53,078 nucleotides of DNA, taken from contig JAKUUI010000009.1 of the NCBI GenBank assembly GCA_022448485.1, positions 1-53,078 of the forward strand, given 5' to 3'. Shown piece by piece: positions 1 through 8,314 of the stretch; the stretch's first letter is position 1; every line of letters begins with the position of its first letter. The DNA comes from SAR324 cluster bacterium (GTDB lineage: Bacteria > SAR324 > NAC60-12). The translations under genes were made by a program, and so were the position numbers. Under the pieces are notes generated by a model. It was not told the DNA's origin and did no database searches. It worked only from the letters and a program-made list of their open reading frames with translations.

Positions 1-212
1 AACCGTGCTGGCAATCGCGTAAGTTGCCTGATATCACGTGTAAGAAGTCCATCCTGAGGTTCCACTAGGTAAATGGCTCCTACGATATCACCCTCACCAG
101 AAATAGTTTGACACAAGAAAGCCAGTCGCGAAGAGGGAGGTACTGCAAGGTCAATTTTGAGACGAACGATTATACTGTTGCTGGCATTAAAGGCCGGTTG
201 AATGACAGTCAT
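1..212 (-). CDS. ACT-domain N-terminus of a probable NAD-dependent malic enzyme (partial)
   Basis: The reverse strand carries an open frame of about 70 codons that begins with ATG at 212 and runs off the left window edge. The visible residues form an ACT-like regulatory domain: a strand reading SIIVRLKIDL, a GEGDIVGAIYLVE segment and a following TRDI. That layout resembles the N-terminal ACT domain of bacterial NAD-dependent malic enzymes, which decarboxylate malate to pyruvate. The start lies three bases after the proB stop, so the two are probably co-transcribed. The catalytic part is outside the window, so the enzyme assignment is inferred. Another ACT-domain enzyme is possible. Confidence 0.5.
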   Translation of the reverse strand, partial: MTVIQPAFNASNSIIVRLKIDLAVPPSSRLAFLCQTISGEGDIVGAIYLVEPQDGLLTRDIRQLTRLPAR

Positions 213-215
213 ATA

Positions 216-1325
216 TTATTCCAAAAAGAGATGATTTCGATGAATAACTGGTTTTCTGGAACGCACATCCACTCCAGTATTTGTAAGGTTTTGTTCTTTA
301 ATTTGCTGTCTTAATTCTTTGGCTGCACAATCGGCTCTTCCAACTCCAAGTCGCACACCTTCCTGATTGAATATTTCAACTAGATCTTTATTGTCAAATT
401 GTCCTACTACGCGAGTGACGCCTTTGGCCAATAAACTTTTTTTATTTTTCAACAGAGCTTGTTCTGCACCTGTATCGATGACCAAAGTTCCTTTGTTGAG
501 TGCTCCTGCAGCTAACCATTTCTGATAGCTGCGGATTTTTCGCCCATGAGCCACAAAATGCGTCCCACGCTGCTGGCCTTCCATTACAGCACAGACGCCT
601 TCAGGATATTTCCCATCCATAATGTACGTGTCAATTCCAAAAGACATTGCCATTCCTGCCGACCGAACTTTACTTTCCATTCCTCCTTTTCCTCCGGCTG
701 AAGTGACAGGCAGGCAGTGTCGTAATATTTCATCAGTGAGTTCCTGTACCTTTTCTACAACAACGGAACGCATACCTTCAGCTGTTTTTTCTTTTTTAAG
801 TAAACCCGAGGCAATAGTCAGGAAAAAAAGCTGATCAGCTCCAATCAGTGTAGCCAGATAAACGGCGAGCAAATCATTATCTCCAAAATTAAGTTCCAAT
901 TCCTCTGTGGCTACGACATCATTTTCATTAACAATGGGAACAATCTTATATTTGAGCAGATTTTCGAGAGTATTCCGAATATTCAGATAAGAAGTTCTGT
1001 GACCAAAATCTCCACGTGTTAACAAAATTTGAGCTACAGTGGTTTTGTGTTTCCGAAAAGCATCCGCATAAATTTGAATCAACCTCGCCTGACCTACTGA
1101 AGCCAATATCTGTTGTGAGGCCAAAGAGTTACTCGACTCATTTATGGAACACAACTCTCGACCGGCTCCCACTGATCCGGAGCTTACCACAAGCACTTCG
1201 TGTCCATACCTTCGGATTTTAGCAATTTGCCCAGCCAGTTTACCGATTAATTTATGATCCAGCTTGCCGTTCGGTTCCTGAAGAACATTTGTACCAATTT
1301 TTATAACAATACGTTTAGATTTCAC
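216..1325 (-). CDS. proB: Glutamate 5-kinase
   Basis: Phosphorylates L-glutamate to glutamyl-5-phosphate, the first committed and feedback-inhibited step of proline synthesis, in the cytosol. The 369-residue product has the normal full length. An amino-acid-kinase domain fills roughly residues 4-260, with RIVIKIGTNVL at the start, a VVSSGSVGAG loop and a NFGDNDLLAVYLATLIGAD nucleotide-binding segment. A PUA domain follows at about 275-365. Translation starts at ATG 1325. The next gene downstream starts three bases after its stop. proA, the usual partner, is not in the window. Confidence 0.95.
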   Translation of the reverse strand: MKSKRIVIKIGTNVLQEPNGKLDHKLIGKLAGQIAKIRRYGHEVLVVSSGSVGAGRELCSINESSNSLASQQILASVGQARLIQIYADAFRKHKTTVAQILLTRGDFGHRTSYLNIRNTLENLLKYKIVPIVNENDVVATEELELNFGDNDLLAVYLATLIGADQLFFLTIASGLLKKEKTAEGMRSVVVEKVQELTDEILRHCLPVTSAGGKGGMESKVRSAGMAMSFGIDTYIMDGKYPEGVCAVMEGQQRGTHFVAHGRKIRSYQKWLAAGALNKGTLVIDTGAEQALLKNKKSLLAKGVTRVVGQFDNKDLVEIFNQEGVRLGVGRADCAAKELRQQIKEQNLTNTGVDVRSRKPVIHRNHLFLE

Positions 1326-1546
1326 TTTGAAAATAATCAGTTACAGGAAATTTGATTCATGGAAAAAGACCAGGGGCGTGAATAAATTAAACCAGATTAA
1401 GCGCTAGTGAATATTAGCATGAAATCAGCGAGTTTCACAAGCTTGAGAAAATATCACCCTGTTCAATAATTATATCCTGCAAGCAAGCAACAGAATTTCG
1501 AATACAGTGCATATCGAATCAGCATGATTTTTCTTTGCTGATTTAA

Positions 1547-2011
1547 TTACATTTTTTTTGAACCTGCGGCAACTTCTCCATTGAAGTATTTTTCACATAA
1601 AACAGCATGCCGCAATAGTAATTTTTGGAGAAGAGCATGTGAAAACAAAAGTATACCTAATACACCAACATAATGACGAACCGGTTCAAAGTAAGTGAGA
1701 ATAAAAGTTGAGCTAAACAACAACAAAAGAAATTTATTACAAACTGAGCAGCCAAAACCAAAAAAACTCAAAATTCCTCCGATTCCAGCTTTTTTAGTTG
1801 CACAGCGCGGTGCCCGAATTCCAAGAAACAGGCCAATCAGCAGTGCTTCTACACTGAGAATTAGATAATCCCATACATTCTCTTCCGTCATACGTATGAA
1901 ATATGGATTGCTCCAAAGTGCTGTCATCGTTCCCATCAGCAAAAACGCCGACGAAGCAATTATCAAGGAACTCAACTTTTCTCTTATGCTGATTTGCTGT
2001 AATATTTTCAT
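1547..2011 (-). CDS. Small polytopic membrane protein of unknown function with a GCSVC motif
   Basis: Unrecognised 154-residue protein. It has about four hydrophobic segments (near residues 15-35, 48-65, 78-105 and 112-130), so it is probably an inner-membrane protein. A GFGCSVCNKFLL segment places a C-x2-C pair at the start of the third membrane helix. That is reminiscent of small redox or metal-binding membrane proteins, but no catalytic family could be assigned. Two further cysteines occur (APRCATKK and AVLCEKYF). It sits alone on the minus strand between proB and secG with flanking non-coding gaps, so the context gives no functional hint. Confidence 0.6.
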   Translation of the reverse strand: MKILQQISIREKLSSLIIASSAFLLMGTMTALWSNPYFIRMTEENVWDYLILSVEALLIGLFLGIRAPRCATKKAGIGGILSFFGFGCSVCNKFLLLLFSSTFILTYFEPVRHYVGVLGILLFSHALLQKLLLRHAVLCEKYFNGEVAAGSKKM

Positions 2012-2332
2012 GAGCAGCCCCTACTGGAAATACGTTTCGTAGAGCTCTCAAATTTCTTTGAGCCACAATGATTGAAATTCTGAATAGCCGCAGCAAACTC
2101 ATTTTCAATCAATTCAATGTAGAATACTGGATTTTTATAATATTGTGCTTGAGCCAAATTTGTAGTTGTAAGCTAAACTGGAAAGGTTTTGAAAAAAATG
2201 GGAATCATTGGGGATGCACAATCACGCTGCGCAAAGTTGAACAAAATTAAAGCGGTCGAAAAAAAGAACCGCAAAATAAACTCACGCTGCGTAGAGACGC
2301 AGCAAGCAGATGGACCAGTTATCCCACAGTCC
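2012..2332. other. 321-bp intergenic stretch between secG and the membrane-protein gene
   Basis: No convincing gene is seen. The short plus-strand frame inside it lacks a ribosome binding site and has no recognisable domain. The stretch contains a 10-base direct repeat, TCACGCTGCG, at 2222-2231 and 2282-2291. The second copy forms half of a perfect hairpin at 2286-2303, annotated separately. Confidence 0.4.
2286..2303 (-). terminator. Perfect 7-bp hairpin downstream of secG
   Basis: The stem GCTGCGT/ACGCAGC closes a four-base loop, about 30 bases after the secG stop in the direction of transcription. A T-rich tract follows on the minus strand after a few bases, but not immediately after the stem. 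It could end the tpiA-secG transcript. It is not a classical intrinsic terminator, so confidence is low. Confidence 0.3.
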
Positions 2333-2725
2333 TTAGTTGCCAGATGAAGATTCTATGGGTGGTGCTGCTTTCTGTTCTAATTCTGCAGCGGGAACCTCTT
2401 GGGGCTCTTCTTGTGCTTCTTCTTCTGGAAATAGCATTTGTTCTGAAACAGGAGCTGTTGTTGCGGACGGCTTCAAATCCCGCACCACAGAATCACGGGC
2501 AGTCTCTGAGGAAAGATAAGCAAGTGAGAGAGAGGTCAGCATGAAAACAATCGCCACGCCAGTTGTAATTTTTCCCACTCCAGTCATGCTTCCACGTACC
2601 GAATTTGCCTGCCCTACACTACCGAAGGCAGCTCCAAGTTCAGCTCCGCGGCCGGATTGGAGGAGTACAAAAAAGATAATGGCAATACAAGCAATAACGT
2701 GAATAACTAGAAGTAATTCAAACAT
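2333..2725 (-). CDS. secG: Preprotein translocase subunit SecG
   Basis: Accessory subunit of the SecYEG inner-membrane channel, which helps SecA-driven protein export. The 130-residue product has the two expected membrane helices (about residues 3-22 and 53-73) and the hallmark cytoplasmic loop with LLQSGRGAELGAAFG. The C-terminal tail of about 50 residues is rich in Glu, Pro and Ala and is poorly conserved in the family. It lies 27 bases after tpiA on the same strand, a common bacterial tpiA-secG pairing that supports the call. Confidence 0.93.
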   Translation of the reverse strand: MFELLLVIHVIACIAIIFFVLLQSGRGAELGAAFGSVGQANSVRGSMTGVGKITTGVAIVFMLTSLSLAYLSSETARDSVVRDLKPSATTAPVSEQMLFPEEEAQEEPQEVPAAELEQKAAPPIESSSGN

Positions 2726-2752
2726 AAATACTGGTCAAATAAGTGTTTTCGA

Positions 2753-3505
2753 TTAATTGCCCGCTGCAACAATTAGAGGGAAGGCATCAATTTTGAGGCT
2801 TGCACCTCCAACAAGAGCGCCATCAATTTCAGACTGAGAAAGTATGGTATCCGCATTTTCCGCATTTACACTTCCACCATATAGGATTTGCATTTTTCCT
2901 GCTACTTCCGGACTTGCCAGTGATTCCAGCTCTTTCCGGACTATCTTATGCATGGAATTGGCCTGTTCCGGAGTGGCAGTTTTTCCTGTACCAATAGCCC
3001 AGATTGGTTCATAGGCGACAACACAACGGTTCTGATCATCTACCGCTAACCCGGACAATCCTTTACCCAGTTGCGCAATTACCATTTCTTCGTGATTTCC
3101 TGATTTTCGTTGCTCCAACGTTTCTCCTACACAAAGAATTGGGCGAATACCATGTTTGAGCAGAGTTTCTGTTTTGCTCCGGATGAATTCATCAGTTTCA
3201 CCAAACAAAATTCTGCGCTCAGAATGTCCAACAATACACCACTGAACTCCACATTCCTGCAATAATGGCGCAGATGTTTCACCAGTAAATGCTCCTGAAA
3301 TTTCAGAGTGAACATTTTGTGCACCAACTGCGATTCGCGTTCCTTCAACAGCACTTTTCATTGAGTACAGGAGGACATCCGGCGGGCAAATCACCACTTC
3401 ACAAGACGCCCTTTCCATTAACGGACTGAGAACATTTAGCGTCTCGTCAAGCAGCTTAAAAGAGCCATTCATTTTCCAGTTTGCTGCAACCAGTTTGGTC
3501 CGCAT
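2753..3505 (-). CDS. tpiA: Triosephosphate isomerase
   Basis: Interconverts dihydroxyacetone phosphate and glyceraldehyde 3-phosphate in glycolysis and gluconeogenesis. The 250-residue length is normal. The catalytic set is visible: Lys in AANWKMNG near residue 11, His in IVGHSERR, and Glu in VAYEPIWAIGTG. The phosphate-binding LYGGSVN is near the C-terminus. It starts at ATG 3505 and is followed by secG. The AT-rich gap upstream separates it from the divergent chorismate mutase gene. Confidence 0.97.
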   Translation of the reverse strand: MRTKLVAANWKMNGSFKLLDETLNVLSPLMERASCEVVICPPDVLLYSMKSAVEGTRIAVGAQNVHSEISGAFTGETSAPLLQECGVQWCIVGHSERRILFGETDEFIRSKTETLLKHGIRPILCVGETLEQRKSGNHEEMVIAQLGKGLSGLAVDDQNRCVVAYEPIWAIGTGKTATPEQANSMHKIVRKELESLASPEVAGKMQILYGGSVNAENADTILSQSEIDGALVGGASLKIDAFPLIVAAGN

Positions 3506-3739
3506 ATCAATTTCTCAATAAATTATTCTCAAAATAAAAAAGTTAATCATTAAATGCTATAAATTTTGATGGTTAAAAACAAGATATTTCCATAAATAAC
3601 AACTTGCATCATCGTAACTATTGCGTTTTTTGAACTTTTTGCTACTTATTACATGTGATCAATTTTTTGTAACTATTTTCAAAAACAATATTTTTGTGGA
3701 ATAGACAGCAACCTGTGCAACAAGAATAACGGAGCTACT

Positions 3740-3988
3740 TTGGACAAATTGAGAAACCGCATCGACGAGTTGGATGCAGAATTGTTGGAACTACTCAACG
3801 AGCGAGCAAAATGCGTGATGGAGATCGGAGCAATAAAGCAAAAAGAGCAGACGGAAGTGGTCGTGCCACAGCGGGAAAAAGAGTTACTGGACCGTCTAAC
3901 CTCGCTTAACGAGGGGCCAATGACTGAAAGAATGGTACACCACCTGTTTCAGGAAATCATTGATACTCTCAAAGACCTGCAGAAATGA
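3740..3988 (+). CDS. Free-standing AroQ-type chorismate mutase
   Basis: Rearranges chorismate to prephenate at the branch to phenylalanine and tyrosine. The 82-residue all-helical product is a single AroQ domain. Active-site candidates are the N-terminal Arg of DKLRNRIDELD, Arg and Lys in LLNERAKCVMEIGAIKQ, and Gln/Glu in HHLFQEIIDTL. The start is TTG at 3740, preceded by a GGAG ribosome binding site at 3731-3734, five bases away. No prephenate dehydratase domain follows, because TGA comes straight after the mutase domain. It is therefore monofunctional and not the N-terminus of PheA. It converges with the FKBP gene. Confidence 0.88.
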   Translation: MDKLRNRIDELDAELLELLNERAKCVMEIGAIKQKEQTEVVVPQREKELLDRLTSLNEGPMTERMVHHLFQEIIDTLKDLQK

Positions 3989-4022
3989 TGCGTAAGCTGA
4001 AATAAAAAAGTTCACAACTATA

Positions 4023-4048
4023 AGCCAGATAGATTATATAACCTGGCT
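4023..4048. terminator. Possible bidirectional terminator between convergent genes
   Basis: An inverted repeat AGCCAG/CTGGCT with a 14-base loop lies between the ends of the chorismate mutase and FKBP genes. AT-rich but mixed tracts flank both sides. The convergent position suggests a shared terminator. The stem is short and the U-tract imperfect. Confidence 0.35.
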
Positions 4049-4054
4049 AAAATA

Positions 4055-4564
4055 TTATTTAATTTCAAGAAGTTCCACCTCAAAAATCAATGTTGCATCC
4101 GGAGGAATTGTGTTGCCTGCGCCCTGGCTTCCGTAACCTAATTCTGGCGGAATTGTCAGCTCCCACTTATCACCAACCTTCATTAATTGCAGGGCTTCTG
4201 TCCAACCGCGAATGACACCATTAACTGGGAAAGTTGCTGGCTGGCTTCGTTTGTAAGAACTGTCGAATTCAAATCCATCGGTAAGTTTCCCGCGATAATG
4301 CACGGTTACAACACTGCTCGGCCCAGGACTTTCTGTTCCGGAACCTTCTTTAAGTATACGATACTGCAAACCGCTTGAAGTGCTGATCGTGTTTGATGAA
4401 GTTGAATCTGTCATAGTTTCCTCTTGATTTGAAGTTGCTGGAGAAGGAGTATTGTTTGCCGGTGCCGGAGTATCCGTTTCATTTTTGGAATTTACATAAA
4501 GTGCGACTGCCCCCACAAGTGCAGCCAATGTCAGTAGAAAAATTCGGTTATTATTCACTCGCAT
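4055..4564 (-). CDS. Membrane-anchored FKBP-type peptidyl-prolyl isomerase
   Basis: Catalyses cis-trans isomerisation of X-Pro bonds, probably as a periplasmic folding aid. The 169-residue product begins with a short basic start and a hydrophobic helix (about residues 8-24), then a Ser/Thr/Pro-rich linker to about residue 62. One complete FKBP domain follows, with [19 protein letters not shown], the [18 protein letters not shown] core and [20 protein letters not shown]. There is no lipobox cysteine, so the N-terminus is a signal anchor or signal peptide. It follows the MoxR gene on the same strand with a 37-base gap. Confidence 0.9.
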   Translation of the reverse strand: MRVNNNRIFLLTLAALVGAVALYVNSKNETDTPAPANNTPSPATSNQEETMTDSTSSNTISTSSGLQYRILKEGSGTESPGPSSVVTVHYRGKLTDGFEFDSSYKRSQPATFPVNGVIRGWTEALQLMKVGDKWELTIPPELGYGSQGAGNTIPPDATLIFEVELLEIK

Positions 4565-4601
4565 TAAGTTGCTAAAAAATTAAATTTCATGGAAAAATTA
4601 A

Positions 4602-5528
4602 TCAACGTGACAAAAAATCCACCCTCTCTTCTACCGGAAGCTCCTTAATTTTTACACCTACCTTTTCAAAAAAATCAGTCAGCGAATCCTTTACATGTTC
4701 CACATCCATGCGATTTTTGAAAACAATGCCAAGCGTGGCTTCCACCATTTCAGGATCCAAATGATCTTGGTGAAGCGTGACCAGGGCTCTAGCCCAATCC
4801 AAAGTTTCTGCAACTCCAGGCACTTTTTCCAGCTTTTGTTCACGGATCATTTCCATAAAAACACAGATCTGCTCTGCCAGGTGCCGATCAATTCCGGGAA
4901 CTTTGCTTCGCACAATCGCCAGTTCTTTCTCGTATTCGGGATAATCCATCCACAAGTAAAAACAGCGGCGGCGAACAGCATCCGATAATTCACGAGTACG
5001 ATTGCTGGTCAAAATCACATACGGTTTTTCCTTGGCACAGATACTGCCGATTTCCGGTATAGTGATCTGCCATTCCGATAAAATTTCCAGTAAAAAACTC
5101 TCAAATTCCTCGTCAGAACGGTCAAGTTCATCAATCAGCAACACCGGCGGTTTAGGATTCGTGATCGCCTGCAGCAAAGGGCGCTTCAGCAAAAAATCTT
5201 CACTAAAAATCGTAGACTCCCGTTCTTCCAAAGATTTGCCTTCACCCTCTTCAAGTTTGATATGAAGCAACTGACGCTGGTAATTCCACTCATAAAGCGC
5301 CATATTTGCGTCAAGTCCTTCATAACATTGAAGCCGAATCAAATCTGTATCGAGAGCTTTAGCCATTACTTTGGCGATTTCCGTTTTTCCTACACCTGCC
5401 GGGCCTTCTACCAATAATGGTTTGTGAAGGGTTTTCGCCAAATAAACCGACATGATAATAGCTGAATCGGCTACATAATTCTGTTCCTCCAGCATTTTCT
5501 GGATTTGTTCTGTTTCATTAGAAAACAT
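4602..5528 (-). CDS. MoxR-family AAA+ ATPase, CoxD-like
   Basis: MoxR ATPases remodel or load cofactors into target enzymes. CoxD, a family member, acts in maturing the Cu/Mo site of aerobic CO dehydrogenase. This 308-residue protein has Walker A GPAGVGKTEIAK near residue 42, Walker B VLLIDELDRSDEEFE, sensor-1 ILTSNRTREL and the MoxR lid with RRRCFYLWMDYP. It is the last but one gene of a minus-strand run containing coxG, an MocA-like protein, xdhC, sufS and sufU, which favours a CoxD-type role. No vWA partner (CoxE) is visible next to it. Family assignment is secure; the CO-dehydrogenase role is inferred from neighbours. Confidence 0.85.
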   Translation of the reverse strand: MFSNETEQIQKMLEEQNYVADSAIIMSVYLAKTLHKPLLVEGPAGVGKTEIAKVMAKALDTDLIRLQCYEGLDANMALYEWNYQRQLLHIKLEEGEGKSLEERESTIFSEDFLLKRPLLQAITNPKPPVLLIDELDRSDEEFESFLLEILSEWQITIPEIGSICAKEKPYVILTSNRTRELSDAVRRRCFYLWMDYPEYEKELAIVRSKVPGIDRHLAEQICVFMEMIREQKLEKVPGVAETLDWARALVTLHQDHLDPEMVEATLGIVFKNRMDVEHVKDSLTDFFEKVGVKIKELPVEERVDFLSR

Positions 5529-5570
5529 AAAAAGATTCCGATGATAGCCTCATGCGTACGTACAGGAGAC

Positions 5571-5999
5571 TTAAGTTTGGTGTTGTGCCGCACAATCTTC
5601 GAGCGCATCCCACGCAAGCTTCATGCATTTGATACGGCTCCGATGCGTTTTCAAATCAATTAATGGACGTAACGATTCCACGGTTTCCGGAATTTCGCTC
5701 GTGGCTTTCCGGAGACTCTCAGTAAAAATATGACTGGTTTGTCGGGCTTCTTTCAGAGTTTTTGCTAAAATCAATTCACTCATCATTGAAGCGGAAGCTT
5801 GGCATATTGAACAACCACGAACTTGAGTTTTGCAGTCTTGGATGACTTCTCCTGATAAAGCCAGAGTTAGTTCCAATTCGTCCCCGCAAAGCGGGTTTTG
5901 TGCAAATGCCTGCAAGTCCGGATTATCAATTCGACCCGAGTTTTTCGGGTGACGTGCGTGTTCCAGCAACAGGTCACGATAGATAGTAGGTGTGGTCAT
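5571..5999 (-). CDS. sufU: SufU/IscU-like iron-sulfur scaffold or sulfur-relay protein
   Basis: SufU-type proteins accept persulfide sulfur from the desulfurase SufS and pass it to Fe-S assembly. The 142-residue product keeps the three cysteines and the aspartate of the family: NPLCGDELELT near residue 38, RGCSICQASASMM near 66, and RIKCMKLAWDALE near 126. The gap before the last Cys has the longer insertion typical of SufU rather than IscU. It directly follows sufS. Both lie between xdhC and the MoxR gene, so the pair may serve Moco sulfuration, general Fe-S assembly, or both. Confidence 0.88.
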   Translation of the reverse strand: MTTPTIYRDLLLEHARHPKNSGRIDNPDLQAFAQNPLCGDELELTLALSGEVIQDCKTQVRGCSICQASASMMSELILAKTLKEARQTSHIFTESLRKATSEIPETVESLRPLIDLKTHRSRIKCMKLAWDALEDCAAQHQT

Positions 6000-6083
6000 T
6001 GGTGCTACATTTGCAAAAACCTCGGATTTTCACGGATGCACGCTGATGCTTATTAACTTTTTTCCGCATTCATCTTCATTGAA

Positions 6084-7322
6084 CTACGGTAAAATAAAAA
6101 ATTTTCTTACCTGTTCAAGTGCAGAAAACAAACGGTCGATTTCTGGCACCTCGTTGTAAAGCCCAAAACTCATCCGGACGCTTGCCGCAATGCCGAGCCG
6201 CTCATGCAGAATTTGCGTACAGTGATGCCCGGCTCGCACTGCAATTCCGTTTTCGTCAAGAACTTGCGCCACATCGTGCGGATGCACTTCCCGGAGATTA
6301 AAACTCAATACACCGCTTCGATCAGTAGAATCAGCGGGACCATAAAGTTCCAAGTCCGTAAACTCCTGAAGCTTTTCGAGAGTATGAGTCATTAAATCCT
6401 GTTCGTGCTTTTTAATTTCAAGCATGCCGACATTCGATATATATTCCAATGCACTCATCAATCCGAAAACTTCGGCCACAGGAGGAGTTCCCGCTTCAAA
6501 TTTTTGCGGTACATCTGCCCAAGTTGAGGATTGTTGACCGACTTGACGTATCATTCCGCCGCCGCCTTGATACGGACGCATTTCATCGAGTCGTTCATTT
6601 TTGGCGTAAAGCACTCCGATTCCGGTAGGACCGTAAACTTTGTGTCCGGAAAAAGCAAGAAAATCACAGTCCCATTCAGAAACATCAATCGGCATTCTTG
6701 CTACCGCCTGCGCTGCATCAACAAGTACAGGAACGTCACGTTCGTGTACCTTTTCGACGATTTTAGCAATAGGATTGGCCGTACCCAAAACATTGGAGAC
6801 AGCCGTGACCGCAAGCAATTTGACTGAATCTGTCAGCAGTTCCTCCAACACTTCCAAATCCAAACGACCTTCTGGTGTGATCGGGCAGAATATCAGTTCT
6901 ACTCCGGATGACTGCGCGGCCAGTTGCCACGGTACCAAATTAGAATGGTGCTCCATTTCGGTCACAATAATCCGGTCGCCCGCCTTCAAATTTGGTTGCG
7001 ACCAGGCTGAGGCGACGAGATTGATCGATTCGGTGGTTCCACGGGTGAAAATGATATTTCCACAACTTTCAGCACCGATAAATTTTGCAACCGTTTTCCG
7101 GCCCTCCTCATAAATACCCGTTGCTTCTTCGGCCAAAGTATAAACACCCCGGCTGACATTGCAGTTATAATTTTCATAAAAGCGCACCAGTGCGTCAATC
7201 ACGCATTGCGGCTTTTGCGTTGTTGCAGCATTGTCGAGAAAAGCAAGAGGATAGCCGTTAATTTCCCGTTTGAGAATCGGGAAATCCTCACGCACTTTTG
7301 AAGTCAATGGATGGTTTTGCAT
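6084..7322 (-). CDS. sufS: Cysteine desulfurase SufS
   Basis: PLP enzyme that takes sulfur from L-cysteine as a persulfide. The 412-residue length matches group II desulfurases. The PLP lysine is in FSGHKVYGPTGIGVLYAK, the cofactor-stacking His is in VTEMEHHSNLVPWQ, and the active-site cysteine is in RAGHHCTQ near residue 368. It lies just upstream of sufU. Its place beside xdhC recalls Rhodobacter capsulatus, where a desulfurase sulfurates the molybdenum cofactor held by XdhC. A role in that step here is inference; housekeeping Fe-S synthesis is equally possible. Confidence 0.92.
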   Translation of the reverse strand: MQNHPLTSKVREDFPILKREINGYPLAFLDNAATTQKPQCVIDALVRFYENYNCNVSRGVYTLAEEATGIYEEGRKTVAKFIGAESCGNIIFTRGTTESINLVASAWSQPNLKAGDRIIVTEMEHHSNLVPWQLAAQSSGVELIFCPITPEGRLDLEVLEELLTDSVKLLAVTAVSNVLGTANPIAKIVEKVHERDVPVLVDAAQAVARMPIDVSEWDCDFLAFSGHKVYGPTGIGVLYAKNERLDEMRPYQGGGGMIRQVGQQSSTWADVPQKFEAGTPPVAEVFGLMSALEYISNVGMLEIKKHEQDLMTHTLEKLQEFTDLELYGPADSTDRSGVLSFNLREVHPHDVAQVLDENGIAVRAGHHCTQILHERLGIAASVRMSFGLYNEVPEIDRLFSALEQVRKFFILP

Positions 7323-7468
7323 AGATTCAAGACAAACTAGTCAAACCGTAGCCATTCCGGTTAAATTTTTTTTACAGGTTAGACAAGATCAACATGATTT
7401 TTCGAAATGTATTATCAAGAATAGTTTGCTTTAAATAACTTGCTTTTAAGATTTCTGTTAAGACTGTA

Positions 7469-7505
7469 GTCCCACTTAGATTATGAAAATAATATTAAGT
7501 GGGAC
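7469..7505 (-). repeat. 10-bp inverted repeat spanning the xdhC stop codon
   Basis: GTCCCACTTA at 7469-7478 and TAAGTGGGAC at 7496-7505 form a perfect 10-base-pair stem around a 17-base AT-rich loop. One arm contains the last codons and stop of xdhC. There is no T-tract directly after it on the minus strand, so it is more likely an mRNA 3'-end stabiliser or attenuator between xdhC and sufS than a strong terminator. Confidence 0.5.
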
Positions 7506-8295
7506 AAACTTCTTTAAGATCCATCATCGACTTTCCGGAACCGCCGCGCCGGATGGTCACCATTTCACCAACGATGCTTAAAGCAATTTCTTCCGGAGTC
7601 ATTGCCGAAAAATCCAAACCTGCAGGAGAGTGTACACGTTTTAATTCTTCGGGAGCAATACCTTCATCGAGTAAATATTCAAAGACCAGTTTCGCCCGTT
7701 TTGCGCTGGCCACCAAACCGATATACGGCCCCTGCCCCTCCAATGCCTTTTTGATCGAATGCTGGTCACCCTTGTGCTGTGTAACCACCACCACATAGGT
7801 TTGCGGCCCAACCTTCATTTGACTGAAATCCGGATCCGAAGTGATCAAGCGGTCTGCCATTGGGAATGCTTCGCGGTCCGCTCCGGAATCATTGACGGTG
7901 ATGGAAAAATGAACGGTGTGTGCCAGTTGCGCCAAAACTTCGGCAATGCGTCCATGCCCAACAATCATCAATTCCGGACGCGGCAAATACGGCTCTACAT
8001 AAACTTCCATTGTCCCTCCGCAAGGCATACCCACGCCTAAAATTTCATCATCGAGATCCAGCGACACAATCCTGATTTGGCCGTCCCGCATACTTTCAAG
8101 CGAGGCATCCCGCACGGCTTCCTCAGCACAACCTCCACCGACCCAACCAAACAAGGTTTTACCTTTTCCGTCAATGATCGATTTTGCTCCGGGCTTGGCG
8201 GAAACCGAACCAGTAATTTTAATCACCGTCGCCACCGCAAACGTAACTTCTGCAGCATTTAATTCTGCTAACTTATCAAAATATTCGATGGACAT
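7495..8295 (-). CDS. xdhC: XdhC/CoxI-family molybdenum cofactor insertion protein
   Basis: Binds Mo-molybdopterin, protects it during sulfuration and delivers it to xanthine- or CO-dehydrogenase-type enzymes. The 266-residue protein has the N-terminal XdhC/CoxI signature (GSVSAKPGAKSII, then FGWVGGGCAEEAV with the conserved Cys near residue 56). A C-terminal Rossmann-like domain follows with LMIVGHGRIAEVLAQLA and GLVASAKRAK. It lies 20 bp downstream of the MobA-like gene and upstream of sufS, matching the order expected for a Moco cytidylation, sulfuration and insertion module. Confidence 0.9.
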   Translation of the reverse strand: MSIEYFDKLAELNAAEVTFAVATVIKITGSVSAKPGAKSIIDGKGKTLFGWVGGGCAEEAVRDASLESMRDGQIRIVSLDLDDEILGVGMPCGGTMEVYVEPYLPRPELMIVGHGRIAEVLAQLAHTVHFSITVNDSGADREAFPMADRLITSDPDFSQMKVGPQTYVVVVTQHKGDQHSIKKALEGQGPYIGLVASAKRAKLVFEYLLDEGIAPEELKRVHSPAGLDFSAMTPEEIALSIVGEMVTIRRGGSGKSMMDLKEVCPT

Positions 8296-8314
8296 TTTTT
8301 TTATACAAATACGT

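Noticed and set aside
2068-2250. 60-codon plus-strand frame between secG and the membrane protein
   Set aside because: No ribosome binding site, no recognisable features, AT-rich region.
6640-7113. 157-codon plus-strand frame opposite sufS
   Set aside because: Antisense shadow of a gene with all catalytic motifs.
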